NCBI GenBank assembly: GCA_964499285.1
Contig: CAZCLA010000039.1
Span: forward strand, 1 to 25,212
Source of the DNA: JAGFIY01 sp964499285
GTDB taxonomy: Bacteria > Bacteroidota > Ignavibacteria > Ignavibacteriales > Melioribacteraceae
DNA length: 25,212 bases
Reading direction: 5' to 3'
The translations under genes were made by a program, and so were the position numbers. Of this stretch, positions 8,351 through 16,747 are shown piece after piece; position 1 is the stretch's first letter, and every line of letters starts with the position of its first letter. The notes under the pieces are model-generated. The model did not search any database, had not been told where the DNA came from, and saw only the letters and a list, made by a program, of their open reading frames with translations.

Positions 8351-8944
8351 ATGGATAACAAATCAATAACCCGAATCCTAATTTTTATTTCTGTATCAAT
8401 AATTGCCGCATGCTCAACATTGAATCCGGTTAACGATCTATTTGGAATTGAGATGCCCGAGGAAGAATACAGTAATTTTAAAATTGGAGCTTACACGGAA
8501 GAGACAGGGATTTCATATTACAGCAATGACAAGATGAACACGAATCTCTTTGCGTGGGCAGAAGTTGAGCCGAAAAATTTGAGAATAATGATTTACAATT
8601 CAACAGATGATGCTTTAAAACTCAACCGTAATGAAGATCAATTTTTTCTCAAACTTACAGACGGAAGTGAGATATTTTTAACATTAGATCCAATCAAATT
8701 TCATCGATATCCGGGAAATATAAAACCCGGTTCATCAGCCGAAATTTTTCTGCTTCTTCCCCAGAAATACTGGACAGGTGTGGAAAAAGTAATACCCGGA
8801 AACAGAGATGAGGAAAATCTTAGACAATATGATGAAAAAGCCGTGCAAAACTTCGATAAGAGCAATATTTGTTCTGTCAAAATCCTCTTGAATTCCGGAA
8901 AAACTATTTTCCTCAAATCTGTTCCTCAAAGCCGTCGCATTTAA
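8351..8944 (+). CDS. Putative lipoprotein of unknown function
   Basis: A 197-residue protein that I cannot place in a family. I chose the ATG at 8351 over an upstream in-frame start at 8303, because 8351 has a GAGGGG site six bases before it and opens directly into a lipoprotein signal: a positively charged start, the hydrophobic run ILIFISVSII, and a lipobox IAAC. The longer version would overlap the DinB gene and bury the signal peptide. The mature part is mixed alpha/beta, with one cysteine (ICSVKILLNSGKTIF) near the end and many aspartate and asparagine residues. It probably sits in the periplasm or on the outer membrane. Position suggests co-expression with the DinB and M64 genes; nothing ties it to their functions. 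Confidence 0.7.
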   Translation: MDNKSITRILIFISVSIIAACSTLNPVNDLFGIEMPEEEYSNFKIGAYTEETGISYYSNDKMNTNLFAWAEVEPKNLRIMIYNSTDDALKLNRNEDQFFLKLTDGSEIFLTLDPIKFHRYPGNIKPGSSAEIFLLLPQKYWTGVEKVIPGNRDEENLRQYDEKAVQNFDKSNICSVKILLNSGKTIFLKSVPQSRRI

Positions 8945-9195
8945 CATTTTCCAATTATCGGCGGATCGTTATTATGCTTTTTGCCCTAATCAGAGGAAAC
9001 AGATTTTCTCAATTTTTGAGGAACTCTTAACAGTGTTTATCCGTCAATACTCTTATGTAATATTTTAAAAAGTCTAACGAGAATTTATTATTTTAAGGAG
9101 TATTTATCCTATTTTCCTTAATTAAGACAAGACCCGAAAATTCCGAAATTATTAAATCAATTAAACAAGATAAATAAACCATCTGGAGGAAATGT
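8945..9195 (+). other. 251-base intergenic region before the M16 peptidase
   Basis: No open frame or RNA gene stands out here. A small inverted repeat (CTCAA-TTT-TTGAG, 9008-9020) has no T-run behind it. A TAATAT box at 9057-9062 could be a -10 element but has no convincing partner. GGAGG at 9185-9189 is the ribosome site of the M16 gene, six bases before its ATG. The promoter for that gene most likely lies in this region. Confidence 0.4.
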
Positions 9196-11970
9196 ATGTT
9201 AAGAAAATTATTAACAGCGTGTGTTGCGTTTACATATATGTTCGTAAACATCCATGCGCAAAACGTAGAAGAAATTAATATTCCTTTTACGAAATACGTG
9301 CTCGATAACGGATTGACACTAATTGTTCATGAAGATCATAAAGCACCGATTGTTGCTGTAAATATCTGGTACCACGTTGGTTCTAAAAATGAAAAAATTG
9401 GTAAAACCGGATTTGCACACCTGTTTGAACACCTTATGTTTAACGGAAGCGAAAATAATGATGATGATTATTTTCAAGTTATGGAAAGAATAGGAGCAAC
9501 TACGTTAAATGGAACTACAAATAAGGACAGAACTAATTATTTTCAAAACGTTCCCACATCAGCCGTTGATCTCGCTCTCTGGATGGAATCGGATAGAATG
9601 GGACATCTGCTCGGAGCAGTTACACAGGAAAAGCTTGATGAACAGCGAGGCGTAGTTCAAAACGAAAAACGACAAGGTGAAAATCAGCCATACGCAGTTG
9701 TTAATGATTTGATGACGAAAGCAACATATCCTTCCGGACACCCATATTCCTGGACAGTCATCGGTTCAATGGAAGATCTAGATGCTGCAAGTCTTGATGA
9801 CGTTCACGAATGGTTTAAAACATATTACGGAGCAGCTAATGCAGTTCTTGTAGTCGCAGGAGATATCACCCCCGAAGTGGCAAAAGAAAAAGTCGAAAAA
9901 TATTTTGGGGATATCCCATCAGGTCCGCCGATTTCCAAATATGATACCTGGATAGCAAAAATGGAGGGTACAAAACGTCAGATCGTTGAAGACCGCGTGC
10001 CTCAAGCTAGAATTTATAAAGTATGGAACGTTCCCGAATGGGGAAATGAAGAATTAGCATATCTTGATTTAGCAAGCGACGTTCTTGCTATGGGCAAAAC
10101 TTCAAGATTATACAAACGTTTGGTTTACGATGATCAAATTGCAACAAATGTTGCAGCATACTATTCGCCTGGTGAAATCGGAAGTCAGTTTGTAATCCAC
10201 GCAACCGTAAAACCCGGTGGTGATCTGCACGAAGTAGAAGCAGTTATTAACGAAGTGTTCGGAAAATTTTTAAAAGAAGGACCGACTCAAGCAGAATTAC
10301 AGAGAGTAAAAACAAAGCACATTGCAAACTTCATTGGAGGAATTGAAGGTATTGGAGGTTTCGGTGGTAAATCCGATATTCTTGCTCAATCTGAAGTTTA
10401 CGGTGATGGTCCGGATCATTATAAGAAATACTTGAGATATATATCAAACTCAACTATTAATGACATTAAAGAAGCTTCGAACAAATGGCTGACAGATGGC
10501 GAATACATTCTCGAAGTTCATCCATATCCTAATTATGTAACAGCCGCTGTTGGAGCGGATAGATCAAAACTTCCGGAATCTGGAACTCCTCCTGATGCAA
10601 AATTTCCGGATGTTCAAACTGCTGTCTTATCAAACGGACTTAAAGTGATGCTGGCTCAGCGTTCTACAGTACCCGTTGTTGATTTAAGTCTTCAACTGGA
10701 TGCGGGATTTGCTGCAGATCAATTCGGGATAGCGGGAACTGCAGGACTTGCTATGAAGATGATTGATGAGGGAACGACATCGATGAACTCTCTCGAAATA
10801 AGCGATGCATTAGATAATCTTGGAGCAAACTTGGGCAGTGGATCTAACTTAGATATGTCTTTCGTGAACCTCTCAACTCTTAAATCGACAATCGATAAAT
10901 CTCTGGAGTTGTTTACAGATATAATTTTAAAACCATCATTCCCGGAAGAAGAACTTGAAAGATTGAAAAAACAGACTCTTGCTCAAATCCAAAACGAAAA
11001 AACAAATCCTGTTCAAATGGCATTGAGAACATTTCCGGGAATTCTATATGGAAAGGAACATGCCTACGGAATCCCCTTCACCGGAAGCGGTTATGAGGAG
11101 ACTGTTGTTGAAATTGATAGACAAGCGTTAATGAATTTCCACAGTACTTGGTTCAAACCAAATAATGCAACATTGGTCGTAACCGGGGATATTTCGATGG
11201 ATGAATTACTTCCGAAACTCGAGAGTAAATTTGGCGATTGGGAAAAAGGAGATGTGCCAAAGAAGAATATAAGTGAGGTTCAAAACGCAGCAAAGCCTGT
11301 TGTTTATCTTTTGAATAAACCCGATGCCCCGCAATCGATAATTTTCAGCGGTCAATTGGTTGCACCGCGCGGCGTTGAAAACAATTTAGAAATTGAAACA
11401 ATGAACGATATTCTCGGTGGAACATTCACATCGAGAATAAATATGAACTTGAGAGAAGACAAGCATTGGTCTTATGGCTCGCAGAGTTTGATTTTTGGAG
11501 CAAGAGGACAAAGACCCTTCTTAGTTTTTGCGATGGTTCAATCCGACAAAACCAAAGAATCTTTTGCGGAAGTACTAAGGGAAGTAAATGAATACATCAC
11601 GACAAATCCAGCCACTGAGGACGAGCTTGATAAAATTATTCTCAACAATACTTTAACGCTTCCCGGCAATTGGGAAACTAATGGCGCAGTTGCTGCTTCG
11701 TTGTCGGAAATAGTTCGTTTCGGGCTTCCGGAAGATTACTTCGAAACATATTCAGAACGCGTCAAAAATCTTTCACTTGATAAAGTAAGAGAAGCCGCAA
11801 ACTCAACGCTTGATCCCACAAAATTTGCTTGGATGATTGTTGGAGATAAAACTCAATATGCGGATAAGCTGAAAGAGTTCGGTTACGAGATTAAAGAAAT
11901 TGATGTTGACGGAAACATAATTGAGGATGAACTAAAAACCCCGGTTCAAAAGGAAACACCAAAACAATAG
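9196..11970 (+). CDS. Secreted two-domain M16 zinc peptidase
   Basis: A 924-residue protein with a signal peptide (ending NIHAQ). The N-terminal M16 half carries the inverted zinc motif H75-L-F-E78-H79 in FAHLFEHLMFNGSEN, and a glutamate (probably E157, in VVQNEKR) about 78 residues further as third ligand. The C-terminal half (from ~residue 470) repeats the fold (LSNGLKVMLAQ..., GTAGLAMKMIDEGT) but has lost the HxxEH motif, as expected for the non-catalytic partner domain; the RINMNLREDKHWSYG stretch is the conserved arginine-tyrosine region of that domain. Many bacteria encode the two halves as separate genes; here they are fused. Members degrade peptides in the periplasm. Strong ribosome site and a hairpin terminator directly after the gene suggest a single-gene unit. 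Confidence 0.93.
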   Translation: MLRKLLTACVAFTYMFVNIHAQNVEEINIPFTKYVLDNGLTLIVHEDHKAPIVAVNIWYHVGSKNEKIGKTGFAHLFEHLMFNGSENNDDDYFQVMERIGATTLNGTTNKDRTNYFQNVPTSAVDLALWMESDRMGHLLGAVTQEKLDEQRGVVQNEKRQGENQPYAVVNDLMTKATYPSGHPYSWTVIGSMEDLDAASLDDVHEWFKTYYGAANAVLVVAGDITPEVAKEKVEKYFGDIPSGPPISKYDTWIAKMEGTKRQIVEDRVPQARIYKVWNVPEWGNEELAYLDLASDVLAMGKTSRLYKRLVYDDQIATNVAAYYSPGEIGSQFVIHATVKPGGDLHEVEAVINEVFGKFLKEGPTQAELQRVKTKHIANFIGGIEGIGGFGGKSDILAQSEVYGDGPDHYKKYLRYISNSTINDIKEASNKWLTDGEYILEVHPYPNYVTAAVGADRSKLPESGTPPDAKFPDVQTAVLSNGLKVMLAQRSTVPVVDLSLQLDAGFAADQFGIAGTAGLAMKMIDEGTTSMNSLEISDALDNLGANLGSGSNLDMSFVNLSTLKSTIDKSLELFTDIILKPSFPEEELERLKKQTLAQIQNEKTNPVQMALRTFPGILYGKEHAYGIPFTGSGYEETVVEIDRQALMNFHSTWFKPNNATLVVTGDISMDELLPKLESKFGDWEKGDVPKKNISEVQNAAKPVVYLLNKPDAPQSIIFSGQLVAPRGVENNLEIETMNDILGGTFTSRINMNLREDKHWSYGSQSLIFGARGQRPFLVFAMVQSDKTKESFAEVLREVNEYITTNPATEDELDKIILNNTLTLPGNWETNGAVAASLSEIVRFGLPEDYFETYSERVKNLSLDKVREAANSTLDPTKFAWMIVGDKTQYADKLKEFGYEIKEIDVDGNIIEDELKTPVQKETPKQ

Positions 11971-11980
11971 AATAAAATTT

Positions 11981-12017
11981 AAACCGCCTGTAGAATAACA
12001 GGCGGTTTTTGTTTTTT
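11981..12017 (+). terminator. Rho-independent terminator after the M16 gene
   Basis: An 11-base-pair perfect stem (AAACCGCCTGT at 11981-11991 with ACAGGCGGTTT at 11998-12008) around a six-base loop, followed by TTTGTTTTTT on the plus strand. It begins 10 bases after the M16 stop. The methyltransferase gene on the other strand ends at 12019, and the minus-strand side of the hairpin runs into TTTAAATTTTATT, so it may also serve, less efficiently, as that operon's terminator. Confidence 0.9.
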
Positions 12018-12018
12018 A

Positions 12019-12936
12019 TTAAAATAATTTTAACTGATTTTTTACTTCTTCCACTCGACGATCTGCAATTTCTATATACTCTTCGCTTATATCATAACCA
12101 ATAAAGAATCGCCCATTTTTTAATGCTGCAAGACTTGTTGTCCCGCTGCCAACAAATGGATCAAGTATTATATTTTTCTTAAATGAATAAAGAGAAATTA
12201 ACCTCCTAGGTAATTCCTCGGGGAATGGGGCAGGATGCCCAATTCTTTTAGCCGATACAGCGTTAAAAGTCCAAACGCTTTTTGTCCATTCCAAAAATTC
12301 ATCTTTTGTTATAGAGTTTTCATTATTATTTCTTTTCAACGAAAATGTTCCTTTTGAAAATACTAGTATATATTCATGTATATCCCGCAGTACAGGATTA
12401 GCTGCCGAAAGCCAACTTCCCCAAGCTGTAGATGGACTTGCGCTGCTTGATTTGTTCCAAATAATTTCTCCACGCATAAGAAATCCAATGCTTTGCATAA
12501 TCTCAATTATATAACCATGTAAAGGTATATAAGGCTTACGACCCAGATTTGCAACGTTAATACAAGCTCTACCCCCAGGCACTAAGACCCTGTAGGTTTC
12601 TTTGAAAACACTTTCCAACATTTGTAGGTATTCAACTAAATTAAGATCCTTATCATATTCTTTAGTAACATTATATGGTGGAGAAGTTATCATCAAATGA
12701 ACCGAATTATCGGGAATTTCAACCATACATTCACTAGAACTGCAGAGGTGTTTATTTATTATTTCTTTAGGAATCTTATTTTCAATATAGTTGACTTTTC
12801 GCTCTTTATTTATTCCCTCATATAATTTACTATTGTAGAACTTCGAAGAATCATGACCGATTCTCCCATTAGTTCCAAATGAACTAGTAGAAGTATTTTT
12901 GAGAGAATTTAACTTTCTTCCCATAATTCCAACCAT
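12019..12936 (-). CDS. Beta-class DNA methyltransferase of a type II R-M system (probably N4-cytosine)
   Basis: A 305-residue amino-methyltransferase. The catalytic motif IV is T84-S85-P86-P87-Y88 and the AdoMet-binding motif I is D259-P-F-V-G-S-G-T-T near the C-terminus; catalytic-before-AdoMet order defines the beta class. TSPPY is most often found in N4-cytosine enzymes, which would fit a site containing only C and G, but N6-adenine action cannot be excluded. The first ~60 residues, rich in Ser, Asn and Lys, lie outside the conserved core. The start overlaps the endonuclease by 28 bases (ATG 12936); an in-frame ATG at 12924 is an alternative and lies behind a GGTTGGA stretch. Overlap suggests translational coupling to the endonuclease. 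The enzyme would protect host DNA from its partner. Confidence 0.88.
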   Translation of the reverse strand: MVGIMGRKLNSLKNTSTSSFGTNGRIGHDSSKFYNSKLYEGINKERKVNYIENKIPKEIINKHLCSSSECMVEIPDNSVHLMITSPPYNVTKEYDKDLNLVEYLQMLESVFKETYRVLVPGGRACINVANLGRKPYIPLHGYIIEIMQSIGFLMRGEIIWNKSSSASPSTAWGSWLSAANPVLRDIHEYILVFSKGTFSLKRNNNENSITKDEFLEWTKSVWTFNAVSAKRIGHPAPFPEELPRRLISLYSFKKNIILDPFVGSGTTSLAALKNGRFFIGYDISEEYIEIADRRVEEVKNQLKLF

Positions 12937-13541
12937 CTTTCGTATTTATTGTATTTAATTTCATTTTTGTTCCAGGCGATCTCAATTTTTCGTGTATCTT
13001 CATGATTAATCAATTTTTTCAAACCGGTCGAAGAAATCTCGACTCCCCTTGGATTTGTTCCTCTTACAGGCAATTTGATATAATTATCTCTGCCAAAATC
13101 ATTAAATATTTCCAACTGAGTTTCAACAGGGAAATAATATAAAGCACCGGCTTGATCCCAAATTATATGAGCAAAAACCATATCACAAGATGGTTTATAA
13201 CCGGATTGAAAACTCCGCGCTTTTTCTTGATCAACAGTCCAAATCAATTTCACCCCACTCAAACCACTTCCGGTTTTTGTTTTAATCGAAACTGACTTAT
13301 CAAATACTAACACATCAGCTTCAGGATTTGTTATCGGTAAATCAGCTTTTACATTCTCTTCACCAAAATAGTACATAAACAAAGAAATAAGAATTCTTTC
13401 TCTGAGTGAACCGACTTCCATCCCAATCCTTCCGCCTCTTTCGGATTCCATTTCAGCAAGTTGAAAAAAATCCGGTAATTTTGACCTAATTTTCCTTACA
13501 ACTAATTCATCACTGAATAATTCAATAATTTTTTTATTCAA
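12909..13541 (-). CDS. ThaI-like type II restriction endonuclease
   Basis: A 210-residue protein that, by memory of the family, resembles ThaI-type endonucleases, whose founding enzyme cuts CGCG; the segments RIGMEVGSLRERILISL and YIKLPVRGTNPRGVEIS are the basis. A PD-(D/E)xK-like core is visible as E74-A-D76 followed by S85-I-K87, with serine where an acid often sits. The start codon is TTG: the base triplet just upstream in frame is a TAG stop, and GAGG lies five bases before the TTG, so no ATG is available. It begins 18 bases after the amylase stop and its last 28 bases overlap the methyltransferase. The weak start codon may keep nuclease levels low. Adjacent methyltransferase makes the R-M assignment firm; recognition site is inferred. 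Confidence 0.8.
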   Translation of the reverse strand: MNKKIIELFSDELVVRKIRSKLPDFFQLAEMESERGGRIGMEVGSLRERILISLFMYYFGEENVKADLPITNPEADVLVFDKSVSIKTKTGSGLSGVKLIWTVDQEKARSFQSGYKPSCDMVFAHIIWDQAGALYYFPVETQLEIFNDFGRDNYIKLPVRGTNPRGVEISSTGLKKLINHEDTRKIEIAWNKNEIKYNKYERWLELWEES

Positions 13542-13544
13542 CTA

Positions 13545-13550
13545 TCCCTC
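13545..13550 (-). promoter_or_regulatory. Ribosome-binding site deciding a TTG start for the endonuclease
   Basis: On the minus strand GAGGGA precedes TAG and then TTG. The in-frame TAG excludes any upstream start, and the conserved N-terminal residues begin right at the TTG (13541), so this site fixes the start. Confidence 0.7.
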
Positions 13551-13559
13551 TAATATTAA

Positions 13560-15950
13560 TTATTGATTTAGATTTAAAAATCTATAACTAATTCCTGTCA
13601 ATTCAAAACTGGCTGCCCCTTTAAGTACTCTAATAACTTCACCCGTTAAAAGATCAGTAAGAGATGTTACTCCATATTCTCTGGGGATATTAATTTGCAT
13701 CTCGACATTCTCTTCGGATTTGTTTATTGCAACAAGAATTCGTTCATTCAAATCGCTTCGAATGTACACAAAGGTATTATCATCAGCTTCAAGAAAATAT
13801 AAATCTCCGTAGCGGAGAGCAGTATGCTTATTCCTCATCTTAATCATCTCAGCTACATCATTTAACATATTCTTTTCATGTTCGCTTAACTCATCGTCAA
13901 ATCGCATCGTTCTTCTGTTGTCTGGATCCGAAGCACCGGTCATCCCGAATTCGCTTCCATAGTATACTACAGGTAATCCCGGAATTGAATTCATATAAGC
14001 GAGATAAATTTTTGCTTTATCATAACTTCTTGGATCATCAACCTTCGGCGGATTATTCCATCCTTCTTCAACCGCGCTCCACTGTTCAAGTTTAAGATCG
14101 CCGTCTGTATAAGCCATATATCTGTTCTTATCGTGACTGTCCATAATGTTGCCCATAACGTGAAGAATTCCATATACGTTCGAAGTTTTTATCAATTCGT
14201 TTTTCAAATCTTTGAAGGAAATATCCGGATCAATAAAAACAGCTTGAGCAGTGTTGTAAAGATTGAAATTAAACTGTGCGCTCAACTGCCCGTTATTCAC
14301 GTAAGAACTTACAAGATCGTAATCACCGAATGTCTCGCCGACTTGATAAATTTGAACATTATTCTTTGTTTCGATTCTTTCTTTAATCTTTCGTGTTAGT
14401 TCCCGCCAAAATTCGTTGGGAACATGTTTAACAGCATCGTGACGGAAGCCGTCGGCTCCGGATTCATTAAGCCACCATAATGCATTCTCGGTCAGTGCTT
14501 CCATCGCTTCGGAAGAGTTTATCAAATCATAAGAAGGTAAATAAGGCTCGAACCAAGTTGTTAATCTGTGTTCGTCCCACATTCTTAAATTAAGTCTTCC
14601 GTCCGGAAGTTCAAGATTACCGAACCATTCTGGATGTTCGCGGTAAAAAACATGCTGTTCATGAACATGGTTTGAAACGAAATCGAGCAGTACTTTAATA
14701 TTTTTTTCGTGCGCTGTATTTACTAGTTCCTTTAGTTTTTCGATTGTTCCGAAATGCTCATCTACTTTTTCGTGGTGAATAGGCCAATAACCATGATAAC
14801 CTGAATACCACCTATGAGGTGCAGGATATTCTCTGAATGCTTCGTTTGGGTTATCATATACCGGAGATATCCAAAGAATATTAATTCCCAAATTTTCGAA
14901 GTAGCCTTCGTTGAGTTTATCGATAATTCCCTGCAAATCACCGCCGTTGTAATTTGCTTTTTCGAAAAGTGAATCATGAACAATTGGATTATTCAACGAT
15001 TCATCGCCATCATTGAATCTATCTATCATTAATGAATATATAACCCCGTCATACCATTTAAAAGCATCACCGTTTGCTGCTGGTTTGCCGTCAATGAACA
15101 CTAATGTTTGGAAATTTGTTGCGGTCCCGTTTTGATCAACACCAACTCTTATTATTTTTTCACCAGGCAATTCATCCCGAGGAATTCTAAGTTCAATCGA
15201 CTTTCCGTTTAGATTAAAGTAATTGTTCGGAAGTTTAAAATTTCCGATCAATCCTCCTGCTCTAAACTCACTGTCAGATGATGTTTCAAGCGAGAAATTT
15301 ATTTTGAGAAAATCATTATCACCGGAATGTGAGATAAGGTGCAGATAAGGCGAAGGAACTTTGCTTTCTTTAACTCTGAAAACAGAATTGTATCCACCCA
15401 TTCCATTCGAAACCGAATCGGAATTTAATGGATCGAGTATCTCTTCCCCGTCAAGATAAAATCTATATTGATACTCGCCCGGATCGAGCGGAATTAAAAT
15501 CTCGTAAACTCCGTCGCCATCATTATCTGTCATAGGCATATTTTCACGGTTCCAGCTGTTGAACTGCCCGAACAGAGTAATAGTATTATATTCTTTTTCA
15601 GGCTTGTAGGAGAACTTAAAACGCGGAACTTTTACAACATTAACAGCAATTGCATAATCATCACCGTTAAGCGAAAATTTCAAAAAAGATGCACCGCTGA
15701 ATCCTTCGTCGGGTTTTACTTCAAGTTTGCCGCCGGAATAAGTTACAGTCAAATTTTTGTGGGGCTCGAATTCAATTCCATCGTATGAATCTGAATAGAA
15801 TAAATCACTAATTACATATTCAACTGATGTCCCGTCGGGAATAGTAAGAACAGTGATAAGATCGTGAAGATCTGTTCTTGTTTGAGAAGAACATGAAATA
15901 AATCCTAGAAAAAGGATAATTCCAAGATTCAATGTTAAAATCTTTTTCAT
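13560..15950 (-). CDS. GH13 alpha-amylase-family glycoside hydrolase, lipoprotein
   Basis: A 796-residue protein with a lipoprotein signal (lipobox-like GFISC) and so probably attached to the outer membrane or periplasmic face. After an unassigned beta domain (~25-110) comes a glycogen-binding (CBM48/E-set-like) domain (~110-195) with LFGQFNSWN and YQYRFYLDG, then another beta region, then the GH13 barrel from ~300. The catalytic set is complete: region I DFVSNH, nucleophile D505 in GFRHDAVKH, acid/base E539 in VGETFG, and transition-state D607 after H606 in DSHDKNR. A small C-terminal beta domain closes it. It should cleave alpha-1,4 glucans or maltodextrins; the exact subfamily (neopullulanase/SusA-like is likely) is not settled. 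No SusC/SusD genes are near. Its ATG overlaps the PAP2 stop by four bases (ATGA). Confidence 0.92.
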   Translation of the reverse strand: MKKILTLNLGIILFLGFISCSSQTRTDLHDLITVLTIPDGTSVEYVISDLFYSDSYDGIEFEPHKNLTVTYSGGKLEVKPDEGFSGASFLKFSLNGDDYAIAVNVVKVPRFKFSYKPEKEYNTITLFGQFNSWNRENMPMTDNDGDGVYEILIPLDPGEYQYRFYLDGEEILDPLNSDSVSNGMGGYNSVFRVKESKVPSPYLHLISHSGDNDFLKINFSLETSSDSEFRAGGLIGNFKLPNNYFNLNGKSIELRIPRDELPGEKIIRVGVDQNGTATNFQTLVFIDGKPAANGDAFKWYDGVIYSLMIDRFNDGDESLNNPIVHDSLFEKANYNGGDLQGIIDKLNEGYFENLGINILWISPVYDNPNEAFREYPAPHRWYSGYHGYWPIHHEKVDEHFGTIEKLKELVNTAHEKNIKVLLDFVSNHVHEQHVFYREHPEWFGNLELPDGRLNLRMWDEHRLTTWFEPYLPSYDLINSSEAMEALTENALWWLNESGADGFRHDAVKHVPNEFWRELTRKIKERIETKNNVQIYQVGETFGDYDLVSSYVNNGQLSAQFNFNLYNTAQAVFIDPDISFKDLKNELIKTSNVYGILHVMGNIMDSHDKNRYMAYTDGDLKLEQWSAVEEGWNNPPKVDDPRSYDKAKIYLAYMNSIPGLPVVYYGSEFGMTGASDPDNRRTMRFDDELSEHEKNMLNDVAEMIKMRNKHTALRYGDLYFLEADDNTFVYIRSDLNERILVAINKSEENVEMQINIPREYGVTSLTDLLTGEVIRVLKGAASFELTGISYRFLNLNQ

Positions 15951-16651
15951 TGTTTAGCTCCGTAAACTTTATTAAAAATATATGTTGCCGACTTAAAAGC
16001 AGCGAAGGCGAAAAAAGGTGCCGCAAAAACATCAACCGAATAGTGCACATGCTGAATTATGACAGCTAGTCCCACAAAAATTGTCGCAGCAAGAAAAATA
16101 TATTGCGTTTTTTTTCCATCCGCTCCCAGGTAGAGAAGAAACATAGTTGAAGTGTGTCCCGAGAAGAACAGATCTTTTTCCAATATCACACCTCCGCCGA
16201 AAAGCTGGACAAAAGGATCGTCAAGTGGAATGAGCATATCAGGAGGATCAAGAGGAAGTAGATACATAGAAATAATTCTAAAGAAGACTAAGATTCCGTA
16301 GGATTGAAAAATTATCAAAAGTCGATTTGGTGATTTTGCGAGTAAAATGAATGCAATTATTATTGAAGCATATATCAATCCGAATGTAAGCCAGGTAACA
16401 TCGACCGGATTAAACAACTTCAAAATGGGATCAGCAAATGCGAATCCTTTCCTTGTTTCGTTCCAGAGAAGATATTTAGGAAGGACACTTAAAGCAGGGA
16501 TTAAAAACGCAAAGGCAGTAATTAAATAGAGTTTAAACTCTTTCTTGCTCCATTCGGATTTCCACACTTCTGCTATCTTCGATTTCACTTTTGCTTCTTC
16601 TGTCCGATTAAATTTGAAATCAAAAATACGAAGTGATTTCAGCAATGACAA
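15947..16651 (-). CDS. PAP2 / sphingomyelin-synthase-like membrane enzyme
   Basis: A 234-residue protein with about six transmembrane helices after a soluble, charged N-terminus of ~38 residues. The phosphatase-type motifs are SGHTS with H166 and HYSVD with H203 and D207, plus an upstream RIISMYLLPLDPP stretch; this pattern resembles the PAP2_C (sphingomyelin-synthase-related) branch more than ordinary PAP2 phosphatases. Such enzymes transfer or remove phosphate head groups of lipids in the membrane; whether this one is a phosphatase or a head-group transferase is not known. The start is TTG at 16651: an in-frame TAG lies two codons upstream and the first internal ATG is deep inside the membrane domain. 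Its TGA overlaps the amylase ATG, indicating translational coupling. Confidence 0.8.
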   Translation of the reverse strand: MSLLKSLRIFDFKFNRTEEAKVKSKIAEVWKSEWSKKEFKLYLITAFAFLIPALSVLPKYLLWNETRKGFAFADPILKLFNPVDVTWLTFGLIYASIIIAFILLAKSPNRLLIIFQSYGILVFFRIISMYLLPLDPPDMLIPLDDPFVQLFGGGVILEKDLFFSGHTSTMFLLYLGADGKKTQYIFLAATIFVGLAVIIQHVHYSVDVFAAPFFAFAAFKSATYIFNKVYGAKQ

Positions 16652-16747
16652 AAACTAATCTTGACTTAGAAATTGTTTATATGGTTTTATAAAATTTCTA
16701 TAAATCTACTTCCAAAATTTTATTGTTATGATACATTTCATATTGTT

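Noticed and set aside
12019..13541. A phage-defence island around the R-M pair
   Set aside because: Flanking genes are an M16 peptidase and an amylase; no other defence gene, integrase, tRNA or direct repeat is visible.
16689..16725. AT-only inverted repeat (ATAAAATTT / AAATTTTAT) between the exported-protein and PAP2 genes as a terminator
   Set aside because: Stem has no G-C pairs and no T-run follows on the minus strand.
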